Source: DATJPR01 sp035506295
GTDB taxonomy: Bacteria; Bacteroidota; Ignavibacteria; UBA10030; UBA6906
Length of the DNA: 9,899 bases
NCBI GenBank assembly: GCA_035506295.1
Contig: DATJPR010000186.1
Location: forward strand, 1 to 9,899
Reading direction: 5' to 3'
Below, piece by piece: positions 6,531 through 9,899 of the stretch. Each line of letters begins with the position of its first letter. The first letter of the stretch is position 1. A program made the translations under genes and the position numbers. Under the pieces are notes generated by a model, which saw only the letters and a program-made list of their open reading frames with translations, did not search any database and had not been told where the DNA came from.

Positions 6531-9221
6531 ATGGCTGACGACACCGACAATCGGCCTGATCCCGACGCCCTTCTCCAGGCCCTCAAGACGGAAGAGCAGC
6601 AGACGACGAAGGCCAAGCTGAAGATCTTCTTCGGCATGTGCGCCGGTGTCGGCAAGACATACGATATGCTCAAGTCGGCCCACGATGCACAGTCCAAGGG
6701 GACCGACGTCGTCATCGGGATTGTTGAGACGCACAAACGTCTCGAGACCGAAGCGCTCCTTGAGGGGCTCCCCGTCATCCCCCGCAAGGCGATCACGTAC
6801 AAAGGAGCGACGCTCGAGGAGATGGACCTCGATGCGATCATCGCACGGAAGCCGCAGCTGGCTCTCGTCGATGAACTTGCCCACACCAACGCCCCCGGTT
6901 CCCGCCACACGAAACGTTACCTGGATGTCCTGGAGCTGCTCGACAACGGCATCGACGTCTACACGACGCTGAACGTCCAGCACCTGGAGAGTCGCGCCGA
7001 CGCCGTCGCGCGGATCACCGGTGCAATCGTGCGTGAGACGGTCCCGGATTCGATCTTCGAGCGCGCCGACGAAGTCGAGGTGATCGACCTCCCTCCCGAT
7101 GAACTGTTGAAACGGCTTGCCGAGGGAAAGGTCTATGCGCCCGAGCGGTCCGAACGGGCGGTCCAGAATTTCTTCCGTCGGGGAAACCTGACCGCGCTGC
7201 GGGAGATGGCGCTCCGCCTTGCGACTGAACGCGTGGGGAATCAGCTGCGGGACTATGCGCGCACGGAACGCATCCGCGGTCCCTGGAAATCAGGTCAACG
7301 CCTCATGGTGGCGGTCACGCCGAGCCGGGATTCGGTGCACCTCATCCGCTGGACGCGCCGGCTCGCATTCTCCATGCAGGCAAACTGGGTCGCCGCGTTC
7401 GTCGAACGCTCATCGTCGATGAACGACGTCCAAAAGGAACAGTTCGCCAAAAACATTGCCCTGGCGAAGGAGCTTGGTGCAGAAATTGTCACCACCGCCG
7501 ACGAGGACGTTGCGGCGGCACTGTTGCGTATCGCCCGCGAGCATAACGCGACGCAGATCATTGTCGGCAAACCCCTCGGGACCTGGAAGGGTCGATCGAG
7601 CCCTGTCAAGAGGCTCATCGACCTCAGCACCGACGTCGACATCTTCGTCACCAGCGGACAGGAGCCGGCGGAACAGCGGAAGCGCAAGTGGCTACCGTCC
7701 CCCGCCCGCCAATCGAGCCTTTTGCAGTATGCGATTGTCGCGGCCATTGTGATGCTCGTCTCGGGTCTCTGCTACCCGTTCTCGCAGTTGCTCGGGTATC
7801 AGACCATTTCGCTCATCCTGCTGTTGACGGTGGCGTTGCTTCCCCTCCGATTCGGCGTGGGCCCGGTGCTCCTCGGCGCCGCGCTCAGCGCGCTGAGTTG
7901 GAACTATTTCTTCATTCCGCCGAAGTTCACGTTCTTTATCTCCCAGCCGCAGGACGTGCTGATGGTCATTACGTACTTCGCCATCGCGACTGTCACCGGT
8001 GCATTGACCGTCCGCGTGCGTGCGCGCGAACGCGCGGTGCGGGCGAGGGAGGAACGCGCCGTCGCACTCTACTCCCTGACGAATGCCTTGTCGTCGGCCA
8101 AAGACCAGAACGGCGTGGCGGAAGCTGCGGTGTCGAACATCGCGACGTTCTTCAACGCGGACGTCGTCATGTTCATCAGCGATCTCGACGGCGACTTCGT
8201 CCCCACGCCGCACCCTGCGAGTACGTACATGCCCGCAGAAAAGGAGTTGAGCGTCGCCTCGTGGGTCCACTGGAATGAGAAACGCGCTGGACGCTTCACG
8301 GAAACCCTCCCCTTTTCGGAGGCCATGTATTTTCCTCTTTCGAGTCCCCGCTATCCTCTGGGCGTGTTGGGTGTCAAGCCCCGCGATGATAAACGCCTCC
8401 CTATCGATCAGGAGGCTCTCCTCGACAATTTTCTGAGTCAGATCTCCTCGGCCCTCGAACGCGAATTCCTGAACGAGCTGACGAAACGTTCAATCGCCGT
8501 CGCCGAATCCGAACGGCTCTACACCACGCTCTTCAACTCGATCTCCCACGAGATGCGTACGCCGATCACGGCGTTGATCAGCGCTTCGGAAGGACTGGTG
8601 AGCGACGGCGTCGACGGCCAGCCGCAGGCACGCCGGCTGCTCGCCCAGGAGATCCAGGCGGCGGCCGAGCGGCTTGATACCATCGTCCAAAACCTGCTGG
8701 CCATGACCCGCGTGGAATCGGGGTTGATCCAGCCGAAGCTGGACTGGGCGGATGTCCGAGACCTGGTGAACGCGTCCGTCGGGACGCTGAAACGAGAACT
8801 GTCCGGACACCGGCTCACGATCGACATCGCGCCGTCTCTGCCGTTGGTGAAGGTGGACTTCCCCCTGATGGAACAGGTGATACAAAATCTCCTCCGTAAC
8901 GCGACGATGCATACGCCGGCAGGCACAGCCATCGAAGTCAAAGCATTTCAGGACGGATCCGATTGCGTCATCACCGTCACCGACAACGGCCCGGGATTTC
9001 CTCCGGAATCGCTCAAGCGAGCCTTCGAGAAATTCTATCGCGTCCCCGGTTCAAAAACGGGAGGGATCGGACTCGGCCTCTCGATAGCCCGCGGCTTCGT
9101 GCAGGCGCACAAAGGAACCATCCTTCTGGAAAATGCTCCCGGGGGCGGAGCGAAGTTCACAATACGACTACCACTCCACACCAACACCCATCCCCCGGTG
9201 GAGGAAGTTCATGACCAGTGA
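6531..9221 (+). CDS. kdpD: KdpD, K+/osmotic-stress sensor histidine kinase
   Basis: KdpD is the inner-membrane sensor kinase that phosphorylates KdpE when K+ is scarce. The protein is full-length, 896 residues (E. coli 894). Domains in order: KdpD N-terminal domain with RPDPDALL (8-15), Walker A GMCAGVGKT (35-43) and DELAHTN (114-120); a UspA-like domain around 255-375; four membrane helices between about 398 and 494; an Arg-rich segment just after the fourth helix (RVRARERAVRAREERA, 495-510); a GAF-like region about 511-650; HisKA with SHEMRTP and phospho-acceptor His673; and ATPase motifs NLLRN (786-790), DNGPGFP (818-824) and GGIGLGLS (844-851). No key residue is missing. The start ATG 6531 is supported by the E. 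coli-like N-terminus and an in-frame stop just upstream (about 6501). No clear Shine-Dalgarno sequence precedes it. The end overlaps kdpE by 11 bases. The PII-type gene and porin upstream suggest it is part of the same transcript, though a separate promoter is possible. Confidence 0.98.
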   Translation: MADDTDNRPDPDALLQALKTEEQQTTKAKLKIFFGMCAGVGKTYDMLKSAHDAQSKGTDVVIGIVETHKRLETEALLEGLPVIPRKAITYKGATLEEMDLDAIIARKPQLALVDELAHTNAPGSRHTKRYLDVLELLDNGIDVYTTLNVQHLESRADAVARITGAIVRETVPDSIFERADEVEVIDLPPDELLKRLAEGKVYAPERSERAVQNFFRRGNLTALREMALRLATERVGNQLRDYARTERIRGPWKSGQRLMVAVTPSRDSVHLIRWTRRLAFSMQANWVAAFVERSSSMNDVQKEQFAKNIALAKELGAEIVTTADEDVAAALLRIAREHNATQIIVGKPLGTWKGRSSPVKRLIDLSTDVDIFVTSGQEPAEQRKRKWLPSPARQSSLLQYAIVAAIVMLVSGLCYPFSQLLGYQTISLILLLTVALLPLRFGVGPVLLGAALSALSWNYFFIPPKFTFFISQPQDVLMVITYFAIATVTGALTVRVRARERAVRAREERAVALYSLTNALSSAKDQNGVAEAAVSNIATFFNADVVMFISDLDGDFVPTPHPASTYMPAEKELSVASWVHWNEKRAGRFTETLPFSEAMYFPLSSPRYPLGVLGVKPRDDKRLPIDQEALLDNFLSQISSALEREFLNELTKRSIAVAESERLYTTLFNSISHEMRTPITALISASEGLVSDGVDGQPQARRLLAQEIQAAAERLDTIVQNLLAMTRVESGLIQPKLDWADVRDLVNASVGTLKRELSGHRLTIDIAPSLPLVKVDFPLMEQVIQNLLRNATMHTPAGTAIEVKAFQDGSDCVITVTDNGPGFPPESLKRAFEKFYRVPGSKTGGIGLGLSIARGFVQAHKGTILLENAPGGGAKFTIRLPLHTNTHPPVEEVHDQ

Positions 9222-9899
9222 ACGCGAAACGAGCTCCACGCCGAAGCCCAGCGTGCTGGTGATCGACGACGAGACACAGATTCGCCGCCTTCTCGATCTG
9301 ACGCTGACCTCCAACGGCTACAAAGTTGTCGTCGCTGAAAACGGCGCGGAAGGGATTCGCCGTGCGGGAACGGACAAGCCGGATCTTATCGTGCTCGATC
9401 TCGGACTCCCGGATATCGATGGGACGGAGGTCCTGAAACGACTCCGCGAATGGGCGACGGTGCCCATCATCATCCTCTCCGTCAGGAATTCTGAACCGGA
9501 AATTATCGCCTGCCTGGATGCGGGAGCCGACGACTATCTCGTCAAACCCTTCAGAACCGGTGAGCTCCTGGCCCGTCTCCGCACGGCAGTGCGGCATCGG
9601 CCGTCGGTATTACCGGAGGAAGTATTGACGACGGGAAACGTGACGATCGACCTTTTGGCTCGAACCGTGAAAAAACGAGGTGAGCCCGTCAAACTTACGG
9701 CGACAGAATTCAACCTTCTGGCCCTCTTCGCGCGGAATGCTGGAAGAGTTCTCACGCACCACTACATTTTGGAGCAGGTATGGGGCCCGACGTATGTTGA
9801 GGAAACGGAATACACCCGGGTATATGTCGGCCAGCTCCGCAAGAAGATCGAGGATGATCCGGCGACACCCAAATTGCTCATGACCGAGTCGGGGATCGG
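9211..9899 (+). CDS. kdpE: KdpE, OmpR-family response regulator (3' end cut by window)
   Basis: KdpE is the DNA-binding partner of KdpD and activates kdp transcription when phosphorylated. The frame runs from ATG 9211 to the window edge, giving 229 residues. Only a few C-terminal residues seem missing, judged by the TESGI ending against family endings of the TGxGYR type. The receiver domain shows acidic pair Asp19/Asp20, phospho-acceptor Asp63 in LIVLDLGLPD, the ILS switch position, and the LVKPF lysine loop. The C-terminal winged-helix domain shows KLTATEFNLLALFARNAGRV, the VWGP turn, and YTRVYVGQLRKKIEDDP, all typical of KdpE. The start is supported by a strong Shine-Dalgarno sequence (GGAGGA, 9200-9205) 5 bases upstream, inside the end of kdpD. 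The 11-base overlap implies coupled translation with the kinase. The first 12 residues before the receiver domain are a short unstructured lead. Confidence 0.97.
   Translation, partial: MTSERETSSTPKPSVLVIDDETQIRRLLDLTLTSNGYKVVVAENGAEGIRRAGTDKPDLIVLDLGLPDIDGTEVLKRLREWATVPIIILSVRNSEPEIIACLDAGADDYLVKPFRTGELLARLRTAVRHRPSVLPEEVLTTGNVTIDLLARTVKKRGEPVKLTATEFNLLALFARNAGRVLTHHYILEQVWGPTYVEETEYTRVYVGQLRKKIEDDPATPKLLMTESGI

Noticed and set aside
6220..6621. Plus-strand open frame of 133 codons overlapping the small unknown gene and the start of kdpD
   Set aside because: It runs into kdpD out of frame, has a Ser/Arg/Pro-rich product, and competes with a frame at 6039-6434 that has better codon use.
7688..8278. 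Overlapping open frames of about 190 codons on both strands inside kdpD
   Set aside because: Both lie within the intact membrane and GAF-like region of kdpD. They are Arg/His-rich and without motifs, consistent with shadow frames in GC-rich DNA.

Overview
The window is one continuous plus-strand block of high-affinity potassium-uptake (Kdp) genes, open at both ends. It starts inside kdpC and stops a few codons before the end of kdpE. All recognisable genes point the same way and are packed tightly. There are overlapping stop/start junctions at 450-454, 556-559, 645-648, 4526-4529 and 9211-9221. I see no tRNA, rRNA, CRISPR array, insertion sequence or convincing intrinsic terminator. The DNA is GC-rich by eye. 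The signal-peptide beta-barrel gene implies a Gram-negative (diderm) host. The OmpL-like barrel inside a kdp operon suggests the Bacteroidota/Chlorobi/Ignavibacteria or Acidobacteria type of lineage, but I cannot place the organism firmly.

Layout: kdpC (3' part, 3-452); a 35-residue single-span membrane protein of unknown function (452-559); kdpF (556-648); kdpA (645-2387); kdpB (2433-4529); a GlnB/GlnK-type PII signalling protein (4526-4915); a short GNRA-type hairpin (4926-4941); an OmpL-like outer-membrane porin (4954-6027); an uncharacterised small ORF (within 6039-6434); the full-length sensor kinase gene kdpD (6531-9221); and the response-regulator gene kdpE (9211 to the window edge). 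The starts of kdpF, kdpA and the 35-residue gene were set from Shine-Dalgarno placement and overlap junctions. The longer open frame that runs into kdpA from upstream is not the real start.

How the genes could work together: KdpA is the K+-selective channel-like subunit and KdpB the P-type ATPase. KdpC and KdpF are accessory subunits. KdpD and KdpE form the two-component system that normally switches the operon on under K+ limitation or osmotic stress. The unusual content is (i) kdpC placed before kdpF-kdpA-kdpB instead of after kdpB, (ii) a PII protein gene overlapping the end of kdpB, where kdpC would normally lie, (iii) a dedicated porin gene next to it, and (iv) two small unknown ORFs. 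Together they suggest a K+ uptake module covering outer-membrane entry, inner-membrane pumping, K+/osmotic sensing and possibly a nucleotide/metabolite-sensing input through PII. The last point is inference from gene context.
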